The notes beneath the pieces were generated by a model, which saw only the letters and a list, made by a program, of their open reading frames with translations, ran no database searches and was not told the origin of the DNA. A program made the translations under genes and the position numbers. Source: Bacteroides cellulosilyticus (GTDB taxonomy: Bacteria; Bacteroidota; Bacteroidia; Bacteroidales; Bacteroidaceae). From it: a stretch of DNA of 64,000 nucleotides. The DNA lies in assembly GCF_020091405.1 (NCBI RefSeq), contig NZ_CP081903.1:1-64000 (forward strand), read 5' to 3'. This document shows positions 1-8,855 of the stretch, piece by piece. The first letter of the stretch is position 1; each line of letters opens with the position of its first letter.

Positions 1-1389
1 ATGAGTGAATTAAATCATGTCGGGCTATGGAACCGCTGTCTTGAAATCATCAGAGACAATGTTCCGGAGCAGACATACAAAACATGGTTTCTCCCCATCA
101 TACCTTTAAAATATGAGGACAAGACGCTGGTCGTACAGGTACCCAGCCAGTTCTTCTATGAGTTTTTGGAGGACAAGTTTGTTGACTTGTTGCGTAAAAC
201 TCTATATAAAGTTATTGGTGATGGTACCAAGTTATTGTATAATGTTATGGTGGATAAGAGTTCACGTACTACCGTCAATCTCGAATCTACTCCCCGCACT
301 ATTATTCCACAGAAAAAGGTAATCGGCAGAGAAATACCACAAGCTCCTATTGCAGATTTAGATCCGCATCTGAATCCTGAATACAACTTCGAAACATTTA
401 TAGAAGGCTATAGCAACAAACTTTCACGCAGCGTAGCAGAAGCTGTCGCTCAGAACCCGGCGAAAACAATTTTCAATCCGCTGTTTTTCTATGGAGCGTC
501 GGGTGTGGGAAAGACGCACCTTGCAAATGCTATCGGCACAAAAATCAAAGAACTCTATCCGGACAAGAGAGTGCTATATGTATCAGCACATCTGTTCCAG
601 GTACAATATACCGACTCTGTACGTAACAATACTACAAACGATTTTATCAACTTCTACCAATCAATTGACATATTGATTATTGATGATATTCAAGAATTTG
701 CCGGTGTTACCAAAACACAGAATACATTCTTTCATATCTTTAATCACTTACACCAAAACGGTAAACAGCTTATTCTGACTTCAGACCGTGCTCCCGTATT
801 ATTGCAAGGCATGGAAGAACGACTCATCACCCGTTTCAAATGGGGTATGGTAGCTGAACTGGAAAGACCGACTGTAGAATTACGCAAGAACATCCTGCGC
901 AATAAGATACATCGTGACGGTTTACAGTTCCCTCCGGAAGTAATTGATTATATTGCAGAAAATGTGGGTGACAGCGTGCGTGACTTGGAAGGTATCGTCA
1001 TCTCCATCATGGCGCATTCTACTATATATAATAAGGAAATTGATCTGGAACTGGCGCAACGCATTGTGCGGAAGGTAGTGAAAAGTGAAAGTAAAGCGGT
1101 TACCGTTGACGACATCATCAATGTGGTATGCAAGCATTTCTCACTGGATACCGCTACCATCCATACTAAATCACGAAAACGCGAAGTGGTACAGGCACGC
1201 CAGATAGCCATGTTTCTCGCTAAATCCTATACAGATTTTTCGACGGCTAAGATAGGCGCATTAATAGGCCACAAAGATCACGCAACCGTATTGCACGCCT
1301 GCAAAACCATTAAAGAATTACGGGAAGTAGACAAAACTTTCCGCGCAGAAATAGATGATATCCAAGCATCATTAAAAAAGCAGGGTTAA
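1..1389 (+). CDS. dnaA: Chromosomal replication initiator protein DnaA
   Basis: DnaA binds DnaA boxes at oriC, forms an ATP-dependent filament, melts the origin and helps load the replicative helicase. The 462-residue product has the normal family length. Domain I lies at about residues 1-80, followed by a short linker. The AAA+ domain follows, with Walker A GASGVGKT near residue 165 and Walker B ILIIDDIQ near 225. The C-terminal DNA-binding domain carries the DnaA signature around residues 400-440 ([19 protein letters not shown]). The ATG is the first base of the window, so the upstream promoter and any adjacent origin are not visible. The gene ends inside a hairpin shared with the convergent nitroreductase gene, and the two stop codons overlap. 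Identity is certain from the complete domain set. Confidence 0.98.
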   Translation: MSELNHVGLWNRCLEIIRDNVPEQTYKTWFLPIIPLKYEDKTLVVQVPSQFFYEFLEDKFVDLLRKTLYKVIGDGTKLLYNVMVDKSSRTTVNLESTPRTIIPQKKVIGREIPQAPIADLDPHLNPEYNFETFIEGYSNKLSRSVAEAVAQNPAKTIFNPLFFYGASGVGKTHLANAIGTKIKELYPDKRVLYVSAHLFQVQYTDSVRNNTTNDFINFYQSIDILIIDDIQEFAGVTKTQNTFFHIFNHLHQNGKQLILTSDRAPVLLQGMEERLITRFKWGMVAELERPTVELRKNILRNKIHRDGLQFPPEVIDYIAENVGDSVRDLEGIVISIMAHSTIYNKEIDLELAQRIVRKVVKSESKAVTVDDIINVVCKHFSLDTATIHTKSRKREVVQARQIAMFLAKSYTDFSTAKIGALIGHKDHATVLHACKTIKELREVDKTFRAEIDDIQASLKKQG

Positions 1390-1404
1390 AAACCCTGCTT
1401 TTTT
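1374..1404. terminator. Bidirectional intrinsic terminator between dnaA and the nitroreductase gene
   Basis: A perfect 14-bp inverted repeat (1374-1387 and 1391-1404) has a 3-nt loop, with A and T runs at its outer ends so it can terminate either strand. It contains the last codons of dnaA and the last codons of the convergent gene, whose stops overlap at 1386-1389. Confidence 0.9.
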
Positions 1405-2120
1405 ATTACTTTCCAAAGATTCTCCGACATTACTTCGTTATCTTCTTTCTTATAACGTACATCCGTAAAGACTTGAGCCAAGGTTTCTTTGTTGTTTTCA
1501 AAAATAAACTGCTTATTTTCGGGCAAAGATTCCTTATAGGCATACAGGCGATCTATATCCTCAGGAGTATAATCATGATACGTCTCCTCATGTACAATAG
1601 CTTCCAGCGGCAATCGATCTACCTGTGCAGGCTCCTCGGCAGGCCAACCTACCGTCACTGTTGTAATAGGAAATACCAATTCTGGTAACTCCAGGGCTTC
1701 GATTATCATTTGCGGATTATAAGTCGTCGTACCCAGATAACATATACCTAATCCTTTTTCTTCCGCAGCCACACAAAAAGTCTGTGCTGCCAGCAAGGCA
1801 TCTACAGAGCCGGTTACGAACCACTCTAAATTATTATACCCGGGAGTTGCTTTTCGCTGTTCGCACCATTTAGTAAAACGGCGCAGGTCTATACAAAATG
1901 TCAAAACCACAGGTGCAGTTTTCACCATCGGCTGATTGAAATGAGCCGGTGCCAACCTAGCTTTCCGTTCTGCATCACGCGTTACAATTACACTGTACAC
2001 CTGCATATTTCCGACTGTAGAGGCCCGAAATGCAGAATCAAGCAAATCATTTAACAAATCTGAAGAAATATCTTTCTGCTGATATTTGCGGATTGTTCTT
2101 CTCTGTTTTAGGATTTCCAT
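1386..2120 (-). CDS. Nitroreductase-family FMN-dependent oxidoreductase
   Basis: The product is a flavoprotein of the nitroreductase fold, a family that binds FMN and uses NAD(P)H to reduce nitro compounds, quinones or flavins. Support comes from the N-terminal RRTIRKYQ motif, [12 protein letters not shown] near residue 35 (FMN phosphate contact region) and a GLGICYLGT segment near 130, a typical family motif, with about 244 residues overall. A longer frame opens with TTG at 2138, but that codon lies inside a -7 promoter element. I therefore chose the ATG at 2120, giving [13 protein letters not shown]. The gene is convergent with dnaA and probably monocistronic. The physiological substrate cannot be read from sequence. 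NfsA-like NADPH oxidoreductase is the closest label. Confidence 0.88.
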   Translation of the reverse strand: MEILKQRRTIRKYQQKDISSDLLNDLLDSAFRASTVGNMQVYSVIVTRDAERKARLAPAHFNQPMVKTAPVVLTFCIDLRRFTKWCEQRKATPGYNNLEWFVTGSVDALLAAQTFCVAAEEKGLGICYLGTTTYNPQMIIEALELPELVFPITTVTVGWPAEEPAQVDRLPLEAIVHEETYHDYTPEDIDRLYAYKESLPENKQFIFENNKETLAQVFTDVRYKKEDNEVMSENLWKVIKKQGF

Positions 2121-2135
2121 TCTTTTATTTTTTTG

Positions 2136-2143
2136 CAAATATA
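2136..2143 (-). promoter_or_regulatory. Bacteroides -7 element for the nitroreductase gene
   Basis: On the minus strand this reads TATATTTG, matching the TAnnTTTG -7 consensus. A TTTG lies 23 nt upstream, slightly farther than the usual 19-21. It argues against the TTG start at 2138. Confidence 0.5.
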
Positions 2144-2353
2144 GAAAAAGAATAGCGAATTGTTGTCAAAGAACGAGTTTAAAGTTTATCTATGTTTTCT
2201 AAAAACAATTGGCCTGTTTAATCAAAGGCTAAAAACAATTTTCTTTTTTGGAAACTTTTTGTTCATACAATAATGCTAATATTTTATAAATCAGCAAACT
2301 ATTATTCAAAAATGGAAATCTCACAGCCTGTTCATAATTTATTCTGTTTTTAT

Positions 2354-2384
2354 TTTGCTATAATAAAAAACATTCTTAGCTTTG
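2354..2384 (+). promoter_or_regulatory. Bacteroides-type promoter of nrdJ
   Basis: TTTG at 2354-2357 and TAGCTTTG at 2377-2384 are separated by 19 nt, an exact match to the -33/-7 consensus. The predicted transcript starts near 2391, giving a leader of about 70 nt. The rest of the 340-nt gap is AT-rich. I saw no convincing cobalamin riboswitch or NrdR box in it. Confidence 0.75.
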
Positions 2385-2460
2385 CAATCGCATTTGTTAA
2401 TGATAGGTATTACTTCTACACTCTTACTTATTAAAAAATAAATCTAAGGAAAAAAGAATC

Positions 2461-4998
2461 GTGGAAAAACAAACTTATTCTTACGAGGAAGCTTATGAAG
2501 AATCTTTACGATATTTTCAGGGCGACGAGTTAGCTGCGCGTGTTTGGGTAAACAAGTACGCAGTAAAAGACTCTTTCGGAAATATTTACGAGAAATCTCC
2601 GGAAGACATGCATTGGAGAATAGCCAATGAAGTAGCCCGCATCGAGGCTAAATACTCTAATCCATTAAGTGCAGAGGAACTATTCGATCTGCTCGACCAC
2701 TTCAAGTACATCGTTCCGCAGGGAAGTCCGATGACCGGAATTGGTAACAACTATCAGGTAGCCTCTTTGTCTAACTGCTTCGTGATCGGAGTAGATGGAG
2801 AGGCGGATTCTTATGGTGCCATCTTCAAAATAGACGAAGAACAAGTACAACTCATGAAACGCCGTGGTGGTGTAGGACACGATTTGTCGCACATCCGCCC
2901 GAAAGGTTCTCCGGTGAAAAATTCGGCTTTAACCTCTACCGGCCTGGTGCCATTCATGGAGCGTTACTCCAATTCTACGCGTGAAGTCGCTCAGGACGGA
3001 CGGCGTGGCGCACTGATGCTAAGTGTATCTATTAAACATCCCGATTCAGAAGCATTCATCGATGCTAAAATGACGGAAGGCAAAGTAACAGGTGCAAACG
3101 TATCTGTGAAACTGGACGATGCATTTATGACTGCTGCTATCACAGGTACTCCATATATTCAACAATATCCTGTCAATGCTGCCGAACCAACTGTGCAGAA
3201 GGAAATCAACGCAACCAATTTGTGGAAGAAGATCGTTCACAATGCATGGAAATCGGCAGAACCGGGTGTATTGTTTTGGGATACCATATTAAAAGAATCC
3301 GTACCCGATTGCTATGCAGACCTGGGATACCGCACAGTTTCCACCAATCCATGCGGTGAAATTCCTTTGTGCCCGTATGATTCCTGCCGTTTGCTGGCTA
3401 TCAATCTTTATTCTTATGTGGTAAACCCCTTCAAACCGGATGCATACTTTGACTTTGAATTGTTCCGGAAACATGTAGCGTTGGCTCAACGCATTATGGA
3501 CGATATCATCGATCTGGAATTGGAGAAGATAGAACGCATCATGGAAAAGATTGATGCTGACCCCGAAAGCGAAGATGTGAGACATACAGAACGTATATTG
3601 TGGGACAAGATTTATAAGAAGAGCGGACAAGGACGCCGTACCGGTGTAGGTATTACTGCCGAAGGTGATATGCTTGCTGCACTGGGATTGCGTTACGGTA
3701 CGGAAGAAGCTACCGAATTCTCTGAAAAAGTACACAAGACCGTTGCCCTGAGTGCTTACCGTTCATCGGTAGAGATGGCAAAAGAGCGTGGCGCATTCGA
3801 AATTTACGATACCGAACGTGAAAAGAATAATCCGTTCATCAACCGTTTGCGCGAAGCAGATCCCCAGTTGTATGAGGATATGAAGAAATACGGTCGGCGC
3901 AATATTGCCTGCCTCACCATTGCACCGACGGGTACCACCAGTCTGATGACTCAGACCACCTCAGGTATCGAGCCTGTATTCTTGCCCGTATACAAGCGTC
4001 GCCGTAAAGTAAATCCGAACGACACCAACGTACACGTAGACTTCGTGGATGAAACAGGAGATGCTTTTGAAGAATATATCGTCTTCCATCCCAAGTTTGT
4101 TACATGGATGGAAGCACAAGGGCACAATCCTTCTAAACGTTACACACAAGAAGAGATCGATGTATTGGTTGAGCAATCACCTTATTATAAAGCAACCTCA
4201 AACGACGTAGACTGGCTGATGAAAGTCAAGATGCAGGGACGTATCCAGAAATGGGTAGACCACTCCATCAGCGTGACCATCAACCTGCCGAACGACGTGG
4301 ATGAAGACCTGGTAAACCGTCTGTATGTAGAGGCATGGAAATCCGGCTGTAAAGGTTGTACGGTTTATCGTGACGGTTCACGTTCGGGCGTACTCATTTC
4401 TGCCAAGAGCGATAAGAAAGAAGAAATGCCTCCTTGCAAACCGCCTACGGTAGTAGAAACCCGTCCGTCAGTTCTGGATGCCGACATCGTACGTTTCCAG
4501 AATAACAAAGAAAAGTGGGTGGCATTCGTCGGTTTGCTGGACGGACATCCTTACGAAATCTTCACCGGTCTTCAGGACGATGACGAAGGTATCATTCTGC
4601 CGAAGAACGTTACTTCCGGACACATTATTAAGAAGGTGGACAAGGACGGCAGCAAGCGTTACGACTTCCAGTTCCAGAACAAACGCGGATATAAAGTCAC
4701 CATCGAAGGTCTGTCCGAAAAGTTCAACAAGGAATACTGGAACTACGCCAAACTGATCTCCGGAGTATTGCGTTATCGTATGCCTATCGAACAGGTTATC
4801 AAGCTGGTCGGCTCTTTGCAACTGGACAGCGAAAGCATCAACACCTGGAAGAACGGTGTGGAACGCGCATTGAAGAAATACATAACGGACGGTACAGAAG
4901 CCAAAGGCAAGAAGTGTCCGAATTGCGGCAATGAAACACTTGTATATCAAGAGGGTTGCCTCATTTGTACCACTTGCGGAGCTTCACGTTGCGGATAA
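2461..4998 (+). CDS. nrdJ: Adenosylcobalamin-dependent (class II) ribonucleoside reductase
   Basis: The enzyme makes deoxyribonucleotides from ribonucleotides using adenosylcobalamin to generate the active-site thiyl radical, so it works with or without oxygen. The 845-residue protein has SLSNCFVIG near residue 100 and the active-site NPCGEIPL motif near residue 297. An APTGTTSLM motif near 500 and a large catalytic barrel follow. The C-terminus (819-845) is rich in cysteines (CPNCG, CTTCG, SRCG), forming a zinc ribbon and a redox-active tail. The start is GTG at 2461; the next in-frame Met (near residue 50) would cut off conserved N-terminal sequence. No second subunit gene is adjacent, as expected for class II. 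The downstream 135 nt contains only a short hairpin and the possible malQ promoter. Confidence 0.95.
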   Translation: MEKQTYSYEEAYEESLRYFQGDELAARVWVNKYAVKDSFGNIYEKSPEDMHWRIANEVARIEAKYSNPLSAEELFDLLDHFKYIVPQGSPMTGIGNNYQVASLSNCFVIGVDGEADSYGAIFKIDEEQVQLMKRRGGVGHDLSHIRPKGSPVKNSALTSTGLVPFMERYSNSTREVAQDGRRGALMLSVSIKHPDSEAFIDAKMTEGKVTGANVSVKLDDAFMTAAITGTPYIQQYPVNAAEPTVQKEINATNLWKKIVHNAWKSAEPGVLFWDTILKESVPDCYADLGYRTVSTNPCGEIPLCPYDSCRLLAINLYSYVVNPFKPDAYFDFELFRKHVALAQRIMDDIIDLELEKIERIMEKIDADPESEDVRHTERILWDKIYKKSGQGRRTGVGITAEGDMLAALGLRYGTEEATEFSEKVHKTVALSAYRSSVEMAKERGAFEIYDTEREKNNPFINRLREADPQLYEDMKKYGRRNIACLTIAPTGTTSLMTQTTSGIEPVFLPVYKRRRKVNPNDTNVHVDFVDETGDAFEEYIVFHPKFVTWMEAQGHNPSKRYTQEEIDVLVEQSPYYKATSNDVDWLMKVKMQGRIQKWVDHSISVTINLPNDVDEDLVNRLYVEAWKSGCKGCTVYRDGSRSGVLISAKSDKKEEMPPCKPPTVVETRPSVLDADIVRFQNNKEKWVAFVGLLDGHPYEIFTGLQDDDEGIILPKNVTSGHIIKKVDKDGSKRYDFQFQNKRGYKVTIEGLSEKFNKEYWNYAKLISGVLRYRMPIEQVIKLVGSLQLDSESINTWKNGVERALKKYITDGTEAKGKKCPNCGNETLVYQEGCLICTTCGASRCG

Positions 4999-5067
4999 AA
5001 ACAGACCTGCGAAATGCAAGCACAAACGTTTGCATAGGAATTTGAAAAACTTAGATAGCGGTAGCTG

Positions 5068-5097
5068 CTTGATTATGCGGAATAATGTCTATACTTG
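5068..5097 (+). promoter_or_regulatory. Possible promoter of malQ
   Basis: CTTG (5068-5071), an 18-nt spacer and TATACTTG (5090-5097) resemble the Bacteroides -33/-7 pair with one mismatch in each box. It would give a leader of about 30 nt for malQ. Confidence 0.35.
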
Positions 5098-5133
5098 CAT
5101 AGTCAATGCAGCTATTACTAAATCTAATATTAT

Positions 5134-7833
5134 ATGATACTATCTTTTCATATCGAGTACCGCACAAGTTGGGGTGAAGAGGTCAGAGTCTTAGGATCTA
5201 TTCTTGAACTGGGCAACAACCAGCCTGGTAAAGCCATACCTTTACAAACAGTGGATGGCATTCACTGGACTTTAGATGCGGACATTCAAGCGCCTGAAAA
5301 CGGCATCGTACAATACAGTTATCACATTTATCGCGACGGCAAAGATACACGTACGGAGTGGAACAGCCTTCCCCGCACGCTCTATGTATCGGCTGACAAG
5401 AAGAAAGTCTACCGCCTGCAAGACTGTTGGAAGAATCTGCCCGAACAGCAATATTTCTACACGTCTGCTTTCACGGAGTCCCTGCTTGCACATCCCGAAC
5501 GTAGCGCCGCTCCAAAGAGCCACAAGAAAGGATTATTGATCAAGGCTTATGCTCCGTGCATCGACAATGACCACTGCCTGGGTATTTGCGGCAACCAAAA
5601 AGTCTTGGGAGACTGGGATGCGGATAAAGCCGTCCTGATGAGCGATGCCAACTTCCCCGAATGGCAGGTTGAAGTAGACGCCTCAAAAATCAGCTTCCCG
5701 CTGGAGTATAAATTCATCCTTTATAATAAGAAAGAACGTCGTGCCGTGGCATGGGAGAACAACCCCAACCGCTACATGGCCGATCCGCAGATAGGCGCTA
5801 ACGAAACACTGGTAATCGGTGACCGTTACGTCTACTTCGCCCTGCCCGACTGGAAAGGTGCCGGAGTAGCCGTGCCCATCTTCTCGCTGCGCTCCGAAAA
5901 GAGCTTCGGCGTAGGCGACTTCGGCGATCTCAGGCAGATGATAGACTGGGCAGTACTTACCCATCAGAAAGCCGTACAGATATTGCCTATCAACGATACT
6001 ACCATGACGCATACATGGACGGATTCTTATCCATACAGCAGCATTTCCATTTATGCTTTCCATCCCATGTATGCGGATCTGAAACAGATGGGTACGCTGA
6101 AGGACAAAAAAGCAATGGCAGAATTCAATAAACGGCAGAAAGAGCTGAATGCCCTGCCTACCGTGGACTATGAAGCAGTAAACCAGACAAAATGGGAGTT
6201 CTTCCGCCTGATATACAAACAGGAAGGCGAACAAGTTCTGGCATCCGATGCCTTCCGGAAGTTCTTCGAAAACAACAAAGAATGGTTACAGCCATACGCT
6301 GTGTTCAGCTATCTGCGCGATGCCTACAAGACACCTAATTTCCGCGAATGGCCGAAATTCACAGAATATAAAGCAGAAGAAATAGAAAAGTTATGCCAAC
6401 CGGAATCTCCCGACTATCCGCATATCGCCATCTACTTCTTCATCCAGTTCCACCTGCACCTGCAACTGCTGGCTGCAACGGAACACGCACGAGCCAATGG
6501 TGTAGTACTGAAAGGTGACATTCCTATCGGTATCAGCCGCAACAGCGTAGAAGCGTGGACAGAACCCTACTACTTCAACCTAAACGGACAAGCGGGTGCA
6601 CCACCCGATGACTTCTCCGTGAACGGCCAGAACTGGGGCCTCCCTACTTACAACTGGGACGTAATGGAGAAAGACGGTTATTCCTGGTGGATGAAGCGTT
6701 TCCGCAAGATGTCGGAATACTTCGACGCCTATCGTATCGACCACATCCTGGGCTTCTTCCGTATTTGGGAAATCCCGATGCATGCCGTACACGGACTGCT
6801 GGGGCAGTTTGTTCCCGCCCTGCCGATGACGCGCGAAGAAATAGAAGGCTACGGAATGGCATTCCGCGAAGATTTCTTTACGAAACCCTATATCCATGAA
6901 TACTTCCTCGGACAAATGTTCGGCCCGCATACTGATTATGTAAAGCAGACCTTCATAGAGCCTACGGAAACATGGGAAATATATCGCATGCGTCCCGAGT
7001 TCGACACACAGCGCAAAGTAGAGGCTTACTTTGCCGGAAAGACGGACGAAGACAGCATTTGGATACGCGACGGACTGTACGCATTAATCAGTGACGTACT
7101 GTTTGTGCCCGACCGTGAAGATCCGAACAAATTCCATCCACGCATCGGCGTACAACACGATTACATTTACCGTGCCCTGAATGATTGGGAGAAGGCGGCA
7201 TTCAATCGTTTGTACGATCAGTATTACTATCATCGCCACAACGAGTTCTGGCGCGAACAAGCCATGAAGAAGTTGCCGCAACTGACGCAATCCACCCGTA
7301 TGCTGGTATGCGGTGAAGACCTCGGCATGATCCCCGACTGTGTAGCTTGGGTGATGAATGACCTGCGCATCCTTAGTCTGGAAATACAGCGCATGCCGAA
7401 AGATCCTTCACAGGAATTCGGACATCCGGACTGGTATCCGTACCGCTCGGTTTGCACCATCTCTACGCATGATATGTCTACGCTACGCGGCTGGTGGGAA
7501 GAAGATTTCCAACAAACGCAACGGTACTACAACACCATGCTGGGACATTACGGCGCTGCACCAGCCGTTGCCACTCCGGAACTTTGCGAACAAGTGGTAC
7601 GCAACCATCTTTACAGTAACTCCATACTGTGCATCCTCTCCCTGCAGGACTGGATGGCTATGGACGGAAAATGGCGCAACCCCAATGTACAGGAAGAACG
7701 CATCAACGTGCCTGCCAACCCCAGACATTACTGGCGCTACCGCATGCACCTGACGTTAGAACAACTGATGAAAGCGGAAAGCCTGAACGAAAAGATTAAA
7801 GGATTGATAGAACAGACGGGACGGAAAGGATAA
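5134..7833 (+). CDS. malQ: 4-alpha-glucanotransferase (GH77) with N-terminal starch-binding domains
   Basis: The enzyme transfers alpha-1,4-glucan segments between malto-oligosaccharides in the cytoplasm and is part of starch, maltose and glycogen turnover. The 899-residue protein is longer than E. coli MalQ because two CBM20-like starch-binding modules precede the catalytic barrel (about residues 1-125 and 130-265), the plant DPE2-like layout. In the GH77 domain I see YRIDHILGFFR (nucleophile Asp), CGEDLGMIPDC (acid/base Glu) and STHDMSTLRGWW (third Asp). There is no signal peptide. The gene stands alone between nrdJ and folB and ends at a strong hairpin. Base composition is more GC-rich than the accessory regions, as for the neighbouring housekeeping genes. 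Confidence 0.95.
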   Translation: MILSFHIEYRTSWGEEVRVLGSILELGNNQPGKAIPLQTVDGIHWTLDADIQAPENGIVQYSYHIYRDGKDTRTEWNSLPRTLYVSADKKKVYRLQDCWKNLPEQQYFYTSAFTESLLAHPERSAAPKSHKKGLLIKAYAPCIDNDHCLGICGNQKVLGDWDADKAVLMSDANFPEWQVEVDASKISFPLEYKFILYNKKERRAVAWENNPNRYMADPQIGANETLVIGDRYVYFALPDWKGAGVAVPIFSLRSEKSFGVGDFGDLRQMIDWAVLTHQKAVQILPINDTTMTHTWTDSYPYSSISIYAFHPMYADLKQMGTLKDKKAMAEFNKRQKELNALPTVDYEAVNQTKWEFFRLIYKQEGEQVLASDAFRKFFENNKEWLQPYAVFSYLRDAYKTPNFREWPKFTEYKAEEIEKLCQPESPDYPHIAIYFFIQFHLHLQLLAATEHARANGVVLKGDIPIGISRNSVEAWTEPYYFNLNGQAGAPPDDFSVNGQNWGLPTYNWDVMEKDGYSWWMKRFRKMSEYFDAYRIDHILGFFRIWEIPMHAVHGLLGQFVPALPMTREEIEGYGMAFREDFFTKPYIHEYFLGQMFGPHTDYVKQTFIEPTETWEIYRMRPEFDTQRKVEAYFAGKTDEDSIWIRDGLYALISDVLFVPDREDPNKFHPRIGVQHDYIYRALNDWEKAAFNRLYDQYYYHRHNEFWREQAMKKLPQLTQSTRMLVCGEDLGMIPDCVAWVMNDLRILSLEIQRMPKDPSQEFGHPDWYPYRSVCTISTHDMSTLRGWWEEDFQQTQRYYNTMLGHYGAAPAVATPELCEQVVRNHLYSNSILCILSLQDWMAMDGKWRNPNVQEERINVPANPRHYWRYRMHLTLEQLMKAESLNEKIKGLIEQTGRKG

Positions 7834-7854
7834 TCGCCACACTCCCGGTTGCCA

Positions 7855-7896
7855 AACGGGCGGATAGGTTCAAAGACTTATCCGCCCGTTTTCTTT
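7855..7896 (+). terminator. Intrinsic terminator of malQ
   Basis: A perfect 12-bp stem (7855-7866 with 7879-7890) with a 12-nt loop is followed by a T-rich tract. It overlaps the -33 box of the folB promoter. Confidence 0.88.
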
Positions 7897-7924
7897 GTTC
7901 AATGATAGGAAATTCTTATTTTTG
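7894..7924 (+). promoter_or_regulatory. Bacteroides-type promoter of folB
   Basis: TTTG at 7894-7897, a 19-nt spacer and TATTTTTG at 7917-7924 match the consensus exactly. The predicted start near 7931 gives a leader of about 20 nt before the ATG at 7951. Confidence 0.75.
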
Positions 7925-7950
7925 TCACATACCAGTTATTCTATTTGATT

Positions 7951-8313
7951 ATGAACAGTTACATATTTCTTGATAATGTCCGTTTCTTTGCCTATCATGG
8001 TGTAGGTGAACAGGAACGCGAAGTGGGTAATGAGTTTGTCATTAACCTGAGGTTGAAAGTCGACATTGCCCGTGCTGCCGAGACGGACGACGTGACGCAC
8101 ACCGTGAGCTATGCCGATGTATACGAAAACATTAAAGCAGAAATGGATATCCCCTCCAAATTGCTGGAACACGTCTGTGGGCGTATCGTGAAACGACTGT
8201 TCCGCACCTTCCCCACCGTGAAAGGCATTGAGCTGAAGCTTGCCAAGCGTAATCCACCTATGGGAGCCGATATGGATGCGGCAGGAGTGGAAGTGCACTG
8301 CGAAAGAGCCTGA
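7951..8313 (+). CDS. folB: Dihydroneopterin aldolase
   Basis: FolB cleaves 7,8-dihydroneopterin to 6-hydroxymethyl-dihydropterin and glycolaldehyde in folate synthesis. The 120-residue product has the family's normal length. The N-terminus has the active-site region DNVRFFAYHGVGEQER, then VSYADVYE near residue 53 and a C-terminal KRNPPMG segment. A TTG two codons upstream also opens the frame, but the ATG at 7951 matches the family start (MNSYIFLDNV). Downstream lie 280 nt of palindromes and repeats and then an IS element, so folB is at the edge of a rearranged region. Confidence 0.95.
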   Translation: MNSYIFLDNVRFFAYHGVGEQEREVGNEFVINLRLKVDIARAAETDDVTHTVSYADVYENIKAEMDIPSKLLEHVCGRIVKRLFRTFPTVKGIELKLAKRNPPMGADMDAAGVEVHCERA

Positions 8314-8335
8314 CTACAATAAGTTTTTTTGCAAA

Positions 8336-8442
8336 GTTGTCAGCACTCCAGCACTGACATACTTCAATCCCTTTATTGATGGGGGTTTGCTTGCAGTGCT
8401 GACAACGTGATGATGAGTGCTGACAAACGGTTTGTCAGCACT
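8336..8442. repeat. Double palindrome built on the core GTCAGCACT
   Basis: Two perfect 12-bp inverted repeats follow folB. The first pairs 8336-8347 (GTTGTCAGCACT) with 8395-8406. The second pairs 8416-8427 (AGTGCTGACAAA) with 8431-8442 and has only a 3-nt loop. The core GTCAGCACT/AGTGCTGAC therefore occurs four times in about 110 nt, plus a partial copy near 8350. The second hairpin is not followed by a T run, so it is not a classical terminator. Confidence 0.85.
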
Positions 8443-8454
8443 AAGTTGGATTCG

Positions 8455-8585
8455 GTTTCCACAAAGGGAACGATAATTCCCATTAAAGGAAACGACAGTT
8501 TCCATTAAAGGAAACGAGCGTTCCCACTAAAGGAAACTCGAGTTTCTATGAGGAGAAACTACAGTTCCCAAGCGCAGGAAACTTC
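8455..8585. repeat. Array of six 22-nt palindromic repeats
   Basis: Units begin at 8455, 8476, 8498, 8520, 8542 and 8564. The clearest ones read GTTTCC-N6-GGAAAC-N4. The fifth unit has GTTTCT with AGAAAC, a paired change that keeps the stem. Each right arm can also pair with the next left arm across the 4-nt linker. The array ends 9 nt before the left end of the IS element. A second array of the same period lies at 29677. Confidence 0.85.
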
Positions 8586-8594
8586 AAACTGATG

Positions 8595-8619
8595 TGTACT
8601 GGTTTTAGTTGACAACTTC
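8595..8619 (+). repeat. Left terminal inverted repeat of the IS
   Basis: TGTACTGGTTTTAGTTGACA followed by ACTTC matches the reverse complement of 10150-10172 (TGTACTGAATAAGTTGACAC then TTC), with a few mismatches and short gaps. Confidence 0.8.
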
Positions 8620-8827
8620 GTTTGTTATAACTGGATTAGTTTACTCAATATACTTTAATATCTAAACAGGTTTACTTTTGTTTTTTCTTATTCCTATTTT
8701 AGTTGTCTTTTGTTGGTGCTTGCAAATTTATGCATCTTCCTTTATTTACGCAAGCCTTTTTCAGGAAAATGTAATGTTGCCAACAAACAAAAACTCTTCG
8801 GTCGGGGATCGCCCTAGCGGCAAGGGG

Positions 8828-8844
8828 CGGGACCACCCGTCCCG
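8828..8844 (-). terminator. GC-rich hairpin just downstream of the transposase gene
   Basis: CGGGAC (8828-8833) pairs with GTCCCG (8839-8844) around a 5-nt loop, inside a strongly GC-rich patch at about 8799-8853 in otherwise AT-rich DNA. It sits about 10 nt beyond the orfB stop and may end the transposase transcript, although no T run follows it on the minus strand. Confidence 0.4.
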
Positions 8845-8855
8845 ACGAGCGGGTA

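Noticed and set aside
2139..2460. Cobalamin riboswitch before the B12-dependent nrdJ
   Set aside because: I looked for the conserved B12-box pattern and found only AT-rich DNA and a normal promoter; the leader is too short.
5014..5035. Hairpin ATGCAA/TTGCAT after nrdJ as a terminator
   Set aside because: The stem is 6 bp with no T run, so it is weak and may be chance.
8455..8585. Possible CRISPR array
   Set aside because: The repeats are only 22 nt apart with 4-6 nt between palindromic arms, so there are no spacers of about 30 nt, and no cas genes are in the window.
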